From Ophiura sarsii (Eukaryota > Echinodermata > Ophiuroidea > Amphilepidida > Ophiuridae): a stretch of DNA of 64,000 nt. Made by a program: the position numbers and the translations under genes. The stretch's first letter is position 1, and each line of letters starts with the position of its first letter. Of the stretch, positions 22,430 through 33,329 are shown in pieces. Location: assembly GCA_035610835.1 (NCBI GenBank), contig CM069443.1:63310480-63374479 (forward strand), in the 5' to 3' direction. The notes below the pieces were generated by a model, which worked only from the letters and a program-made list of their open reading frames with translations, was not told where the DNA came from and searched no databases.

Positions 22430-22715
22430 ACTTACGTGAAATCCACAAGGTGACTGACTTGGATAAAATTTGGGGAAACCTTTTACGAAAATTTTAGGTG
22501 AAAACGCCCGCCCCCCCTTGGGCAAAAGTGTCTAACGGGGATGCTTCCCCAGTCTTGTGGCGTGTTCAGACAACTACTAGGTGCTGGTATAGCGCACGCT
22601 TCCCCAGTCTTGTGGCGTGTATAGCATACGCTTCCCCAGTCTTGTGGCGTGTTCAGACAACTACTAGGTGCTGGTATAGCGCACGCTTCCCCAGTCTTGT
22701 GGCGTGTTCAGACAA
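22130..22715 (+). repeat. Tandem repeat with cttccccagtcttgtggcg unit, split by a poly-C element
   Basis: Units containing gctggtatagcg.acgcttcc and cttgtggcgtgt..ag recur at 22139-22195 and three to four times at 22547-22715. Between them (about 22200-22540) lies a poly-C-bearing segment related to 44570-44780. The repetitive peptide frame (CWYSARFPSLVAC) is a translation of the repeat. Confidence 0.75.
22380..22429 (+). repeat. Uninterrupted run of 50 C
   Basis: The run is flanked by tgacttcta on the left and acttacgtgaaat on the right. Homologous flanks (gtgactgacttgga, ccttttacgaaaattt) surround the run of 51 C at 44663-44713, so the tract is part of a dispersed element. Exact length is likely unstable and hard to assemble. 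Confidence 0.9.
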
Positions 22716-22989
22716 GCAATCATATGCTGTGCAAAATCTTACGGTTTTCAAAGCTGACTCTGTGGCGCATTCAGGTAGGGGTGGAACTTCCGCAGAGAAC
22801 CGGGGTTGATTCCCGTCTCCAGAACAGCCAGACCTTTCACCCTAATTTGATCTGTTTCCCTGATAGTTTTATTCCCCAAAACATTCTCTAGGGTTGGGGT
22901 TAAGAGTCAGGTAGGGTTATTATAACACTTATATTATATACATCTTAATCTAATAATATCCATAGATTTAACTTCATATAAACATATTT

Positions 22990-23489
22990 GGCTGCATTCT
23001 TGTTGTACATATTTAAACACAGTTTTAAGCTTAACTTTGACCATGTTGACTTTAAATGCATTATATTTAACTAAGGCAATTTTAGAAATTTGTTTAACTG
23101 AAACATGCATCTAACTCACTGAAATTTGTCTAACTTTAAACATGGGTATTTAACAGGCATTTAACTAAACTTGTGCACCAATTGTATGCCTTGCATGATT
23201 ACTCAACCGTGCCCGCTGCAAGCTGAAGTGTAGATCGTGAAGTCTTAAAAATACAATTGCATTTGGGGAATTCGGTCAATATCTATTGTAACCTATTTGG
23301 GCCACAATAAATGTAATAACCTGTTAATACAGTGAATGCACGACCTCTCTGGGGACGTGATTTGCGGCGTTTAAAATCAGGGTTGTTAAACTTGTCGTTT
23401 AAAAGATAAACTTGCATTTAATTTAAGGCACAAATTTAGTTTTCATGGTGTTAAGCTAAACCGTGTTTAGTACGAGAATACGGCCCATA
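22990..23489. mobile_element. Partial copy of the GGGCCGTATTCTC element
   Basis: The right terminus gagaatacggccc at 23477-23489 is preceded by the same taagctaaaccgtgtttag motifs as 9471-10893. The left end lacks the terminal motif. Confidence 0.6.
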
Positions 23490-23822
23490 GATTAAATTCT
23501 TATACAAATACATTCTTGTGAGTAACAGGTTGAAACCTTTTTAAACAGATAAAGAGTGCCCCTTTCTCAAAATGGGACCTTGGACCTATCCAGATTCATA
23601 GCATATACGATACACTCACTCCCACAAGTATTGACTCTGTGATTAGGCCTATATCCTAGAAAATTCATCTTTCTTCTATGAACAAACTATTGATTCTATG
23701 TACATTATATCTGTATCTGGTCTTGCAGATAATTATTATTAGCTCCCAAAAACATTTGTTTTCTGTAGGTCGCCTGGAAACCTAAACGCAAAATTAGGTT
23801 TTTTCTTCATATTGATATTGTT

Positions 23823-24185
23823 TAGGCCTAAAAAAAAAAAAGGTGTTTGATTGGCCTAACATGACAAAAACAAATAGGGTAGGTCAGTCTGGATTTTTAA
23901 AAAAATTTTTTTTTTTAAATCAACTGCTTTGGGGACTTGAAATAGCCAAAAATGAAAGCAAACAGTCAGAAACTCTTTGAAGTATAAAAATTGAACAAAG
24001 TAATAAAATACTTTGTTCAATTTTTATATAAATTTTTTATTTTATTTTGTTAAAAATATTTTTAAAAATATTTATTGTTATTGTTATTTTTTCCTCCCTC
24101 AAAATAATAAAAAATATTCAGGGTCGGCGATGTATTTAGGGTCGGTCGGGTTAGGCCAATCAAACCTTCTTTTTTTGTAGGCCTT
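23823..24185. mobile_element. MITE with TAGGCC ends
   Basis: tttgattggcctaac near the left end returns inverted as gttaggccaatcaaac near the right, both next to A- or T-runs and TAGGCC tips. A small inner hairpin (aaaattgaacaaagtaataa and inverse) lies at 23980-24031. Confidence 0.7.
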
Positions 24186-26347
24186 ATAGGCTTATGTTGG
24201 GGTTGTGATTATAGCATAAATCTTCTTTAGCCATCCATAATTATGTTGAAATCAACTGAAAATTGTATTTTTCTACAAATTAAGGATCAATTCATATAGT
24301 TTAATCGTGTCCAAATTGGCGAGAATTGTGAGGTTTGTATTTTTCCATGCAAAAAGAATCCATGTCTTTGCGCATATTTATAGGTCAAAGTGTGCATTTG
24401 CACATCATAAGCTGACATTAGCGAATGGGGGGGGGGGGGGGGGGGGGGGCAAGTAGGTATACCATTTGGTCCTGTGGATAAATATTAGCCTCACAATTTT
24501 GCCAATTTGGAACTGATCAAACTATAGACTACTAAAGGTCAATTTTGTAACTTCCTTAAAAATGTTGCCCCATCTTGATTTTGGTTTAAATGTTTGTATG
24601 CCCTAAAATAGCATTTAAGATGTTAAAAAATTGTAGGCAGCCTACAGGTAACAAACTATTTATTTAGCCTTATCGAGAGTACAATGTACAAATATTTCAA
24701 GATTGTTTGACAAATACCTACATACACTTGGGCATAATAATGCTTCCCATACTTAAATACTAGTTGTTTAAAAATATGTTTATACATTAGTTTGAAAACC
24801 TTTTTCTACGGTTGACCTTTTTGTAAAATGAGGTGTTTTAAAAGTTAAAAGAAAACCCCACATTATCACACAAAATGTTACATTTCAATATCATAAAGCC
24901 ACCACAAATAAGGCCCAACAATTGTTTCGTTTGTCCATTTCCGACCCACCCTAATTTTGAAAATTGACAACAAAGTTTTTACTGTACAAATGCATACAGA
25001 CCCTAATTTTGGAAATTCCAGAAAGAAAACCCAAAAGAATATGTACTGCATTTCTCAAATTCCTGAAAAAGTTGGTACTTTTCTTAAATTGTAATATGTG
25101 ATATAAGTATTTTTGCTTACAGTTGTTCACACTTTGAAACATTTAAAACCATCGCTCAAGTGATAAAAGGAGTAAAACATCAGCGCAAATGACAATCATT
25201 TGTTTCTGCCTGTTTTGCTGCTCTAAAGATACGGAGGACAATCAAGCAATGCTTATCCTGATCAGATAATAGATATTATTAAAACAGTTATCATAAAAAA
25301 ACATCTGAGTAAATATATAGTATAATGGTCAAAGTATCAAAGTTTACAAAGATTTGTTATAAACATGTGAACATTATGATATCATTTGAATGTAGGCCTA
25401 ATATTAACCATGTCAGCTCAATACATGTACTGTAAAAGTAATAATTTGTGCGCAAATTAAGTGTTTGTGCTCTGGACATTTTTAACTGTTTTAGTGTTTT
25501 TAGATTCTCGCGTTGTAGCTTCATCACATACACCTATACGCAAACAAAATTTGCGTGTTATTATTCTCACTGTAGCTGCTTCGAGTGCAAACATAAATGT
25601 AGCTCGAACATTTCCACTTTTACAGAATATTTACAGAAATGAAATATGAAATATACTCCTCAAATGTTTTACAACATTTTGGGTAGCAGAGAAATCTAAA
25701 CAACAAAAGGGTATATTAATTATTATAATCTAACATTTGGCCTATCACATAGTGTGGAGATATTTTTCACTCACAAATCTAGATATTTTTGCCTAAATTT
25801 GCATTTATTTAGTTAGATTTAGGCAATTTAAATTATTTTCACGGTAGCTGCTTGGATCGCAAAAATAACATGAGACACAATTCATCAACGTTTTACAACA
25901 TTTTGGGCAGCAAAGAAATCTAAGCAACAATAGGGTATATCAATTATTAATCTTACATTTGGCACATCACATAGTTTGACTAAGAAAAGCTTCTGTTACT
26001 GCTCTGTTTTATATACAAAATAATTACTAATAAAGATAGAGCAGCCATGAAATAATTATTAATGAAGATAGGCCTATAGAGCAGTAATGGTATTTGTAGT
26101 TACAAATCTGAAAGTAGATATTTTTCACTCTCAAATCTAGATATTTTTGCCTAAATTTGCATTTATTTAGTCAAATTTAGGCAATTTAGCATAATAGTCT
26201 GCTGTTGTTTTAATATTTCAAGGAAGGGATTTCAGATTTTTCACCTGATGATGCCTGCTATAGAGAAACATTAAATGAATCTGTATGCTAGGCCTATTTA
26301 TATTAAAATGTATTTATGTGTAGGGATGGATGCAGACAGTATCTACC
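24186..26347. other. TRIM 3' flank, non-coding
   Basis: This interval lies between copy-B elements and the TRIM stop codon. It includes a G run at 24428-24449 and an internal repeat (ctagatatttttgcctaaat at 25780 and 26140). No coding signal is seen. Confidence 0.5.
25428..25626. mobile_element. MITE, TACTGTAAAAGT family, copy in duplication B
   Basis: Same position and orientation relative to its surroundings as 11746-11944, and shares its CCACTTTTACAG right tip. This places the insertion before the segmental duplication. Confidence 0.7.
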
Positions 26348-28039
26348 TCAGATTATACTGTAAATCTTGACACTTTTTCTATCAGCAATAGCTAGATTTC
26401 CATCTGATAAGAATCCCATACCTTGAGGATGATACAGTCCTTGTGCTAAGCATGCTACTAACCTGCCTGTGGTGCAGCAGTACTGCTCTATTACACCGGT
26501 GTTGAGACCTATAGTTCCAGGCTTACTACCTGGCTCACTCCTCACAGTCAATAGACATTCAGTTTGCTCATCATAGCAGATTCCACACACCAATGGAATA
26601 TCAATACCGAGTGTTTCCTCTCCAGACTGCATATCTATCACGCTCACCTTATCACTCTTCCAGTCAGTCATTGCGATATGTGTGTCATGGATGAGAGTCA
26701 TATGATATGGTTTTATACCAGTCTTTATTGTCTGTATGATAGCACCTGTAGGTTCATGTTCTGTAATGACACATCTGGATACATCCCCAGCCAGGATCCT
26801 ACCATCAGTCTTGGTTACCACACTCCATACATCAGTCTTAGTGTTTTTGTCATTTGTTGTTTTGATTGTCTTCTGGTATGCTCCTCCTGCAGAATACACT
26901 TCAATACCTGTGCGTCTTGCCACTAGGAACTTGCCATCAACACATGCTGATACACCACGTGGCTTGTTGGTATTGGAGGATGGGAGTGACAAACTCAGAT
27001 GCTTAGTATACTGTCCATCTTGCTTGCGATACACTAATTCACTAAAAGCAAGCAATCCATTTGGTGGTCCTACAAGTCCATATACCCAGTCACAACCATC
27101 AATATGTTGCACTTGTTCCAGCTCCCTAAGTTCTGGGATTGTCTCCACCCTGCCGACATTCACATCATGGTTGGTGCCTTGTACAAACTTGACTTGATGT
27201 GTCCGGCTCAATCCAGGCTGGTCTTCTCTGTCCATTAGGTTCGTCATTTTGTCCACAAGGGAGACATGCTGTGTGATGTAAGCGTAGTCTGAGGAAGCTG
27301 CGGTCTGATTGGCTACTTTATAAGCGGCTTCAAGTTTCTTGGCTCGCTCTTCATGTCGTGCTACATCTCCATGCAATTTAGTTAGATCTACCTCCACTGA
27401 GTTCTGTAATTCAGCTTTGAGAGTGTCCCTTTCTTTGCGCACAGCCGAGATGATGTCCTCAGCAGCCTGGTCGATCAGTCCTTTTTCAGATTCAAGATTG
27501 TTATGCTTGATCTGTATGATCTTCTTGATTTTCTGAGCGTATTGTTTCCTTTCTTTCACTTCTCTGTGTACATCTGCGACCGCGGCATCCAACTCTGGTT
27601 TCAAGTCCTTACACATGACTTTTATATCTTTTACTTCATGTGGGGTGCCTTGGTGAAATGCTAAGATGCAGTTCTGACATGCCAATTTATTACAAGGTAC
27701 ACAGAAGAGATGGGTTTTCTCGCCTTCATGATGAGCACACTTTGGTACAGTATGCCGAGGTCCCTTGGCGTAATTAGGGTGTTGCTCAGCGAGGTTCTTC
27801 AAGCGACGATTGGTTGTCAAGGATGCTACCCCTCCAGCTGGAACCGGAGTTGTCTCGGGACATCTTGAGGGACAGTTAATTGGTTGACCGGGGTTTAAGG
27901 TCACCATGGATTGTAAACACACTTGACAACATGTATGCGAACATTTCAACACTTTAGGAATGCAAGAATCTGCAAAGAATTCCAGGCATATAGGGCATGT
28001 AACTTCCTGTTCGACAGCTTCAGTAAAGGTTGCTGCCAT
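26348..28039 (-). CDS. TRIM-family E3 ubiquitin ligase with C-terminal beta-propeller-like region, 563 aa, single exon
   Basis: The RING finger at residues 15-60 has all eight ligands: C15, C18, C33, H35, C38, C41, C56 and C60 (C3HC4, last spacing CPSRC). A B-box type 2 follows at 101-134 (C101, H104, C113, C116, C121, C124, H129, H134). Residues ~140-260 are rich in K, E and Q with heptad-like spacing, the usual TRIM coiled coil. Residues ~310-563 contain repeats of ~40-50 residues (for example DGKFLVARRTG, DGRILAGD, SDGNLAIAD), suggestive of a TRIM2/3/56-like NHL or related beta-propeller. Known role of the family: RING-dependent ubiquitin transfer, often in innate immunity or RNA regulation; the substrate here is unknown. 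The coding region is intact. A possible 3' splice site (ttatccacag) lies 6 bases before the ATG, so a 5' non-coding exon is plausible. The gene lies antisense inside the FN3 locus. Its C terminus is duplicated at 13057-13304. Confidence 0.93.
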   Translation of the reverse strand: MAATFTEAVEQEVTCPICLEFFADSCIPKVLKCSHTCCQVCLQSMVTLNPGQPINCPSRCPETTPVPAGGVASLTTNRRLKNLAEQHPNYAKGPRHTVPKCAHHEGEKTHLFCVPCNKLACQNCILAFHQGTPHEVKDIKVMCKDLKPELDAAVADVHREVKERKQYAQKIKKIIQIKHNNLESEKGLIDQAAEDIISAVRKERDTLKAELQNSVEVDLTKLHGDVARHEERAKKLEAAYKVANQTAASSDYAYITQHVSLVDKMTNLMDREDQPGLSRTHQVKFVQGTNHDVNVGRVETIPELRELEQVQHIDGCDWVYGLVGPPNGLLAFSELVYRKQDGQYTKHLSLSLPSSNTNKPRGVSACVDGKFLVARRTGIEVYSAGGAYQKTIKTTNDKNTKTDVWSVVTKTDGRILAGDVSRCVITEHEPTGAIIQTIKTGIKPYHMTLIHDTHIAMTDWKSDKVSVIDMQSGEETLGIDIPLVCGICYDEQTECLLTVRSEPGSKPGTIGLNTGVIEQYCCTTGRLVACLAQGLYHPQGMGFLSDGNLAIADRKSVKIYSII

Positions 28040-28340
28040 AGTGATCTGTGGATAACTGGTAATAAATCTGCAGTAGCTGTTTATAAAGTACCCAACATCA
28101 ATTTGGATGGAGCTTTCCCACGCTGGGTAGTTTAGGTAATAGAGATGAAATATTTATCACTCTAGCTTTAAGTTTCATGCAGTGAATGAGCACAGCAAAG
28201 TGCAATTGTCTGTTTGTCTATAGATCCTTATAAATGTTAGTAATTAAAACTTTGAACTTGTTAGATATAAGTTTGGGCTGGGTGCAAGGTTTGACATTAG
28301 GCCATTATTTTGATAAACATGTAACCATTTTATGATTTTA

Positions 28341-28700
28341 AGGTATATGTTTCGATCACCTTTTTTTTTGGCTATGATTTTTTTTACATTTAGATATTTT
28401 GATATCAGAAGAATCCTCATATTTTTCTCATTATGTCTGTAAAATCTTAGGGGCCAGAAATGTTCCAATTAGAAATTATAGGCGAAAATGTGGTGAATTA
28501 CTGCCAAAGGTGGTTAACCACCCGCCAGTTTGTGTACTACTCAATGGGCACAATTATTGTGACCTTGTGATTCTAAAAAAAGAACTATTGCAGTTATGCA
28601 ACTCAAACTTTGGAATGTGACAATTTTAAGGACGACCTTCCATACAAAATAGAAAACATCAAGTTGAAAATCGGGCCAACAATCAGAACATCTACCTTTA
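28341..28700. mobile_element. TTAA MITE, AGGTAGATGTTCC family, reverse orientation
   Basis: TTAA lies at both ends; the right tip is AGAACATCTACCT|TTAA and the left tip GGTATATGTTTCGATC. It lies about 0.3 kb upstream of the TRIM start codon. The ORF at 28399-28620 is a translation of the element; the copy at about 46577-46915 translates to a similar peptide. Confidence 0.75.
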
Positions 28701-29164
28701 ATTGTCTTTCTGTAATTTAAGCCCGGTGTGCGCAGTTGTCAGTACAAAATGGGTATCAGATGCGTACATAATTACAGGTGTTTCTCAAGCTCAGGCATGT
28801 TACATATGTAGCGTGAATAGGGTATCAAAACAACCAAAATTAAGGATTGATTTATGGGGAACTTAAAGGGCATTGAGAGATACGTATGGGAGTGCGTTTT
28901 TGTTGTTGTTGTATATAAAGCGCAAATGTGAACAATAGCCCAACAGACATTACCAAGGTTAATGACTGGAGTGATTAAAAATCAAACTGGTAACTCTCGA
29001 ATGAGAGCTCTGAAAGGCCAATCAATTGGTTCACTGCAACTCTTAAAATATGCATAAAACAAGAAACACAAATGGGCAGAGGCTAAAAAAAAAGCAAATG
29101 AAAGAGACATAAAAATAAGATAAAAGCCCAAACATAGAGAACAACATCAAGAGAACCTTCACAA

Positions 29165-30008
29165 CAGGCGCGTACGCAGGATTTTGTAAAAAGGGGGGTG
29201 TTTTAGAAATATTGATATAATTATTTCACTATCCATGCCTGCGCGAAGCGCTGGCCGGAACACGCTTGCGTGTCTCGGGGGGGGGGGGGGGGAGTTCGAC
29301 CCTCGACGCCAGAAGTTTTTTGAAATTCACGGTTGAAAAGAACGCATTTCCTTGCATATTTTTGAACACTTATTGCAGGTTTTTTCTTAGTTCATTCCTT
29401 AGACTGAGTTCAACCCTAAAACATCATTATATAGGCCTACAGTAACTTAATCTGCAAGCATTGGTTTTCCTGGCGATCTCATTGGTTCAATGTGTGTCAC
29501 ATGACACGGCAATGGCCAAGCTAGGTTATTCATATTGGGGGGGGCGAGAAATGAAAATGACCCGACAAGATTTTGTGAGTGAAGAAATGCGCGCGTAGCG
29601 CGCACATTTTTTTGAGTTTACACCTATTTTTTGCCCGACTTGAGCTACATTTTGACTCTAAACAAGCTTGTACAAAAGAATATTGCATTTTGGGAAGACA
29701 TATGCGCTACGCAAACAAATTTCATCTGTGTACTTTGACCATGATTCCTCTTGTCAAATGAACGGACAATGCCAATCTCAACCGACATACAGTCAATATT
29801 GGAGGGGCAATTCCCCTGTGACCCCCTCTGGTTACGCCACTGCCTCTCCCCCTGTCTCCGTTATCCGGGCCCCGCTCTTCCTTTCTCTTTTTCCTTCTCC
29901 TTTTCTTCTCTCCTTTCCCTTCCCTCTCTTAATTTTTTTAGGACAGACCCAAAGGGGGGTGTTTTACACCCAAAACACCCCCCCCCCCCCCCCCTGCGTA
30001 CGCGCCTG
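29165..30008. mobile_element. hAT-type element with perfect 8-bp TSD
   Basis: The tips are CAGGCGCGTACGCAGG and inverse, flanked by CTTCACAA at 29157-29164 and 30009-30016. Homopolymer G and C runs occur near both sides (29278-29292 and 29980-29994). There is no transposase. It is inserted in the 3' part of the LINE at 28897-31712. Confidence 0.9.
29503..29843. mobile_element. Inner hAT-like MITE, relative of 16802-17165
   Basis: The left end CAATGGCCAAGCTAGG and right end GGTTACGCCACTG match the element at 16802-17165, and the interior matches at catattgggg, cgcgcgtagcgcgca and the segment around ttgaccatgattcctcttg. It lies inside the 29165-30008 element. No clear target duplication is seen, so it may be an old component of that element rather than a later insertion. 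Confidence 0.6.
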
Positions 30009-31995
30009 CTTCACAACAAACTTGGGAACTAAATCTACCAGGAGCTGCCTGTTGTCACCTGTTGGGGCGTGGCCGTATCACCGCCCAGCTGGCTGCATTC
30101 TTTACAGGACAATCCACCATCTCCCCAACCAAGCATTAACCTACACTTAAAACCCATGACCACCATGCCATTATTATGTATCAGTCGTTGAAAGGACTTG
30201 AATGAAGGGTGTCATGAAAGCGTATGAAGGCTATGAGAGAACGGCAGAGACAGAGCATGGACTGGCATTGATACGCTCAAAAGGGTAGCACGGCGTTGGA
30301 CATATGGTGTGGGAAGTAACCCTGCTAGATCTTGTGGGCAGTTGGTAGTATGCATCTTGTACAAGACCGTAGTAGCTGCTGCTACCTGTCGCCTGTGAAG
30401 CAGGCTGTCAATTTTGAGCTGTGAACGAGCAGTAGCTTCATTAACTCCAATGATTCTAAGTGCCTTCTTTTGGATGTTGTCAAGCTGGCTTAGGATGGTT
30501 CACCCAGCTTAGTAAAGCATACTCCATAATGCTGCGGACTTGTGACTTGTAGACAGTAGATCTACCTTTGGCCTCCAGTTTATTTGCAACTTTGCGTAGA
30601 GCGCCAAGCTTCTGACCAGCCTTATATAGTTGCAATGCCTGAGATGTGCTTTGACCAGGTCAGCTTGCTGTCAATGGTGACACCAAGGATATCCAGTTCT
30701 TTTGTAGATGGTAGTTTGCACTCTCCAAAGTAGATATCAAGTTCAGATGTGGATCTTTTCCTAGAGATTACCATGATCTTGCATTTGGTAGGCTCAAAGG
30801 TCACTTTCCATTTGTCAGCCCATGCTTTCATGTTGCTTAGATCTCTGTTGAGACTAGCAGCTACTGTGTTGGGATCGGTTGATGACTTTATGGGTGCAAA
30901 GAGTGTTGAGTCGTCGGCATATAGATATAGCTCGTTGTCACAAACATCTACAAGGTTATCAATAAAAACAGAGAACAGCAGTGGGCCAAGGATAGATCCT
31001 TGTGGAACAGAAGCATTTATTGGAGCAGTATTGGATGCCTGACCTGACATGACGACGTTGATCGATCTATCAGATAAATAGTTGTCTATCCACGAAAGCA
31101 GTCTTCCAGTAACACCTTTAGTGAAGAGTTTCGAGCAGAGTCCGTTATGCCATACCTTGTCGAAAGCTCTTTTGATGTCAAGGGCGATGACACAAACTTC
31201 ATCGCTTTGGTCTAGGGAGTGGTTCCACTTTTGTGACAGGATGTTGAGGAGATCAGCTGTGCTGTGGCCTGCTCTAATCCAAACTGTCTGCTGGAGATCA
31301 GGTTATCGTTTAGAAGAAAGTGATGGGTGTTGTTTCTGTACTACAGCTTCCATGATCTTACTGATGTTGCTTAGCAACAAGATGGGACGATACTTTGTTG
31401 GGTCAGCCTTGGAACCTCTCTTGTGAATTGGAGTGACTGAGGCTACCTTCCATTGGTTTGGAAACACACCATGCTTGAAGTAGAGGTCAAAAAGCCTGCA
31501 GAGCGGGCTGGCGAGCTTAGCACAGCATTCCTTTAGAACCTTGGTTGGGATACGGTCTGGTCCAGTGGCTTTATCTGGATTGAGGCGTTTTAGTAGCTTT
31601 CTCACATCCTTGGGTTTGAAGACTATCTTGTCAAAAGATTTGTTTGTTGAAGGATGAACATTTGGAGCCTGGTCTTTAGCACCTTGGAGTCTGCATTTTC
31701 TGCAAATGTCTGCCTCAATTATCCTGGAAATCAGGGTTTTTTTATCATATAAAAATTCATGATTTTCTTAGTTTCAATATGATCATATCGAAACTCAGGT
31801 GCTGAATTCGGAAGTTATTCATCGTTCTACTCACGGACTTTAGCGGCAAATCTCAACCTGGAAGTGCCGTTATTTGCTTTTTAGCATAAAGGCGATGTCG
31901 GAATTGTATGACATTTTGGATTTGGGCTATGTTGATGATTATCTTCCGTTATTTGCTCATTTAGTATATCGATACATCTTTCAATGCCCCTTTAA

Positions 31996-32780
31996 GTATG
32001 TAAAGACAATAGTAAATTATTAATCAAATAAAAATGGTATCAGGATTATAATCTGTACATGTTTGCATGTTAAAAATAGACTTTTTAAAAAACCTCAACC
32101 AATAACGATTTGTTTAGCCCAGTCGAAAATAAATCGAGTTTACCACCTACAATTGCCAGTTTTTATGCTCCTGCATCGCTCACGTCGCGCCCATTTCTCT
32201 CTTGCCATTCCATTTATTTGGCTGTTCCCTTTTTCTGTCGCGCCATCACGTTGTGTCACTGGCGGAGTGATATGTTCATTTTATTTTTCGCGGTGTTTAT
32301 TTTCCAGTCAATCAGCTCACAGTGGCCGCTGTCTATTCCTTGGTCATTGCTCCCCTGTTAATTCTTGACGGGCTGTTTGGTCCCCTTTTTTCATCATATG
32401 TCTCCAATCTTGGAAGGTCATCGTTTCTTCCAGTGAAGACTGATTAATTTAAATTTTTATTTAAATTTTCGCGCCATTCGTCTTTTGTTCTTGAGTTTTC
32501 TTCATACATTTTCGGCGCCGTATTTGCTGTGGTTCTTCAAATCAGGTTTATGCCTATGTTTTGTAGGGCGTAAAATCACTGTTATTTGCTGTTCTTCTGC
32601 ATCTAATATTATTATATTCGTTTGGAGGACCTGTTATTATTATTTTGCCGTGGATTCAGGTTGTTTATTCGATCTGCATATCATCATCTGAAAAACCTTG
32701 TGCTTTAGTGTACAGTAGCGTACTGTTCAGCTGAAACTGAAATATTATAATACTGTAGGTATTCTTGTAATCACAGATTT
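31996..32780. other. 5' flank of the 32781 ORF
   Basis: T-rich sequence with higher GC than its surroundings in places (32170-32380). It could be a 5' UTR, or the leader or LTR of a retroelement; no paired LTR was found. No promoter element can be assigned. Confidence 0.3.
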
Positions 32781-33326
32781 GTGAAGTTAAACACGCTCAG
32801 CATGGGTAGAAAAAGGGGCACAAAACGATCTGCTTCTACCGCCCGTCTAACCGTTGCTTCGAGGGAACCCCGTCAGACTCGCGCTCAGGCTAGCGCTATG
32901 AGGAATCTGGTAGGGAGGGTTACACAACCGGTAACAGCAGCAAGTAACCACGGTAACACGACCAGTGAACAACAACAAGCTGATAATTCACGGCCTTTAT
33001 CGGTCGCCAATGGCGTACAACAAGGACAAAGAGTTGTTGCAAGTGAATCTGTAAATGTAGCCCAGGTAGATGTTCCCCAGGAGTTATCTGGCTATGCTTT
33101 GATGCGGGCTGCCGCAGGATTAGATCCGGTTCCAGTGGAACGACAAGTGATACAGAACAACAATCTTCCGGCCGTAAGTGCCGTAAATCGCCTCGTCGAA
33201 ACTGTTCATCAACAGCCCGGCCAAGTGGGTTCAATACAGAACAATAATAACAATCTTCTCGTAACCGTAAATCGCCCCGTCGACCAATCAATTTATGGCC
33301 TGATGTGTGACCCTTATTATGATTGA
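32781..33326 (+). CDS. ORF of 181 codons, unknown function
   Basis: The frame opens with ATG at 32781; a second ATG eight codons later (MGRKRGTKRSAS) has a very basic start that could be a nuclear or RNA-binding tail. The rest is rich in Q, N, V and S without obvious fold. IQNNN followed by VNR occurs twice (about residues 123-137 and 151-167). The region is near 50% GC while its flanks are near 35%, which argues for coding use. An AATAAA lies downstream at about 33434. I do not recognise a family. Alternatives are a truncated gag-like ORF of a retroelement or a fast-evolving host gene. The minus-strand ORF across the same bases (32920-33372) is treated as a shadow. Confidence 0.4.
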   Translation: MKLNTLSMGRKRGTKRSASTARLTVASREPRQTRAQASAMRNLVGRVTQPVTAASNHGNTTSEQQQADNSRPLSVANGVQQGQRVVASESVNVAQVDVPQELSGYALMRAAAGLDPVPVERQVIQNNNLPAVSAVNRLVETVHQQPGQVGSIQNNNNNLLVTVNRPVDQSIYGLMCDPYYD

Positions 33327-33329
33327 AAT

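Larger units (their letters stand above)
22735..26600. repeat. Segmental duplication, copy B (leading into the TRIM gene)
   Basis: This is the counterpart of 7250-13304, in the same orientation. It lacks the MITEs at 7028 and 12155 and the LINE at 7591 that copy A carries, and it leads directly into the complete TRIM gene. It contains its own GGGCCGTATTCTC element remnant (about 22990-23489), an inverted-repeat element at 23823-24185, and the shared TACTGTAAAAG MITE at 25428-25626. Confidence 0.75.
28897..31712 (-). mobile_element. Non-LTR retrotransposon, 5'-truncated, frames broken
   Basis: The minus-strand ORF at 31303-31605 has NPDKATGPDRIP and YRPILLLSNISKI, reverse transcriptase motifs of animal LINEs. 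The ORF at 30622-31050 has SVPQGSILGPLLF and the catalytic YADD. Further frames down to about 30240 read VRSIMEYALLSW, IQKKALRIIG and RRQVAAATTVLYKMH, the usual C-terminal region. Successive motifs fall in different frames, so the element is dead. The 5' part with the endonuclease is missing. The 3' tail at about 28897-28920 reads as GCGCTTTATATACAACAAC on the minus strand. Its 3' UTR holds the hAT element at 29165-30008. Confidence 0.85.
28867..31991. mobile_element. TTAA MITE split by a LINE (outer layer of a nest)
   Basis: The left tip follows TTAA at 28863-28866 (AGGGCATTGAGAGATACG) and the right tip precedes TTAA at 31992-31995 (CATCTTTCAATGCCCC|TTTAA). The two parts, 28867-28896 and 31713-31991, join into a sequence matching the intact copy at 39217-39593 (inverted). 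The 2.8 kb between them is inserted DNA. Confidence 0.8.

Noticed and set aside
22498..22891. Repetitive ORF with CWYSARFPSLVAC
   Set aside because: Translation of a ~100-bp tandem repeat; no splice context or conserved domain.
26564..27197. Plus-strand ORFs of 120 and 153 codons
   Set aside because: They lie antisense within the intact TRIM coding region and are its shadows.
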